Source of the DNA: Lentisphaeria bacterium
GTDB taxonomy: Bacteria; Verrucomicrobiota; Lentisphaeria; JABSQK01; UBA12247
Assembly: GCA_003477185.1 (NCBI GenBank)
Contig: DMTJ01000267.1
Coordinates: forward strand, 268-7,130
DNA: 6,863 nt
Direction of reading: 5' to 3'
Made by a program: the position numbers and the translations under genes. Positions 6,399 to 6,863 of the stretch are shown piece by piece; position 1 is the stretch's first letter, and each line of letters begins with the position of its first letter. The notes below the pieces were generated by a model. The model was not told where the DNA came from, made no database searches, and saw only the letters and a program-made list of their open reading frames with translations.

Positions 6399-6423
6399 GG
6401 GAACCTTGCTCAGCGAGGTTCCC
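6399..6423. other. Hairpin spanning the esterase stop codon
   Basis: GGGAACCT at 6399-6406 pairs with AGGTTCCC at 6416-6423, a perfect 8-bp stem. The 9-nt loop can pair further (GC with GC) down to a 3-nt tip. The TGA stop of the esterase (6410-6412) lies in the loop. On the minus strand no run of T follows, so it is not a standard Rho-independent terminator. It could pause RNA polymerase, protect the 3' end of the message, or shape access to the ribosome site of the small downstream ORF. Confidence 0.55.
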
Positions 6424-6863
6424 TGGCGGGGATTTCCGTTTCCGTGGTAAAAATAGAAGCGGGCAAGCCCTCTTTGTTGTAGAGATTCGCGCCCTCGGGA
6501 TTCTGGGCCCAGGCATAGCGAACCACGAGCGGTTGGCGCACGTCTGGATGGGAGACTGTGATGGCGTCTGGACCGGTGATTTCGGCATCCGCCCAGTGCC
6601 ACTCGCGGTCCTCGCCACAAATCTGGAAGCGTTTCAGCGGTGCCTCGGTCTGCTGTGCATTGTCCATTCCACTCTTGGTGCCTGCCATTAGCCCCGCCCC
6701 TGCATGGTCGAAGCTGATGATCACTTTGTTGCCCGTGACCTCATGACTCCGATACAAGGGCCCGCTCCAGGCAGGAATCGCCAATCCGTAATCATTCTTT
6801 AGTGCCCAGAGAGCCAGGCGCCTGCCCACATCCATCTTGTTGTGCGGGTGGATGTCGTTGGGT
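6410..6863 (-). CDS. Sialate O-acetylesterase-type SGNH hydrolase, C-terminal part (5' end outside window)
   Basis: The frame is open to the right edge, so only about 150 C-terminal residues are seen. The visible part starts with PNDIHPHNKMDVGRRLALWA, the conserved block V of the family; the Asp and His of DIHP (codons 6854-6856 and 6848-6850) are the expected acid and base of the catalytic triad. The nucleophilic Ser would be off-window. The rest fits the C-terminal beta domain of sialate O-acetylesterases: SGPLYRS, then SFDHAGAGLM, LKRFQICGED, and the typical ending VRYAWAQNPEGANLYNKEGLPAS. The enzyme removes O-acetyl groups from sialic acids or other acetylated sugars; in related bacteria such proteins are often secreted glycan-degradation enzymes, and the name does not prove sialic acid as substrate. 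The methionine codon at 6833-6835 is internal. A hairpin covers the stop codon. Confidence 0.9.
   Translation of the reverse strand, partial: PNDIHPHNKMDVGRRLALWALKNDYGLAIPAWSGPLYRSHEVTGNKVIISFDHAGAGLMAGTKSGMDNAQQTEAPLKRFQICGEDREWHWADAEITGPDAITVSHPDVRQPLVVRYAWAQNPEGANLYNKEGLPASIFTTETEIPAREPR

Overview
The window looks like a chromosomal stretch from a Gram-negative bacterium with moderately high GC. I lean towards Verrucomicrobiota or a relative, with low to moderate confidence. The reasons are the mix of a DUF3670-type SNF2 ATPase, an OppA with a cleavable non-lipoprotein signal peptide, and a sialate O-acetylesterase. No rRNA, tRNA, CRISPR array, transposase or phage gene is visible.

Layout, left to right. 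(1) Positions 2-2566, +: the body of a SNF2-family ATPase whose start lies left of the window. (2) Positions 2590-4203, +: oppA, an oligopeptide-binding protein, 23 nt after the SNF2 stop. (3) Positions 4205-5146, +: oppB, a permease that starts at a GTG 1 nt after the oppA stop. (4) Positions 5147-5289: a convergent intergenic gap almost filled by a nested inverted-repeat element of about 140-150 bp, whose left half is also a 7-nt periodic CCAA repeat. (5) Positions 5290-6162, -: a rhomboid intramembrane protease. (6) Positions 6163-6409: a gap with no established gene, holding a possible 32-codon peptide ORF with a good ribosome binding site and a hairpin across the neighbouring stop codon. 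(7) Positions 6410-6863, -: the C-terminal part of a sialate O-acetylesterase that runs off the right edge.

oppA and oppB form a translationally linked pair for peptide import at the inner membrane. The partners that normally complete the transporter (the second permease OppC and the ATPases OppD and OppF) do not follow. The inverted-repeat element and the convergent rhomboid gene sit there instead. SNF2 may share a transcript with oppAB because of the short gap, but there is no obvious functional link. The rhomboid and esterase genes point the other way and form a separate unit.

The most unusual object is the 5143-5293 element. It has 15-bp perfect outer arms and inner arms held together by two U.G wobbles in the oppB-sense RNA. 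It also has heptad-phased CCAA motifs, and its outermost symmetric bases contain the stop codons of both flanking genes.
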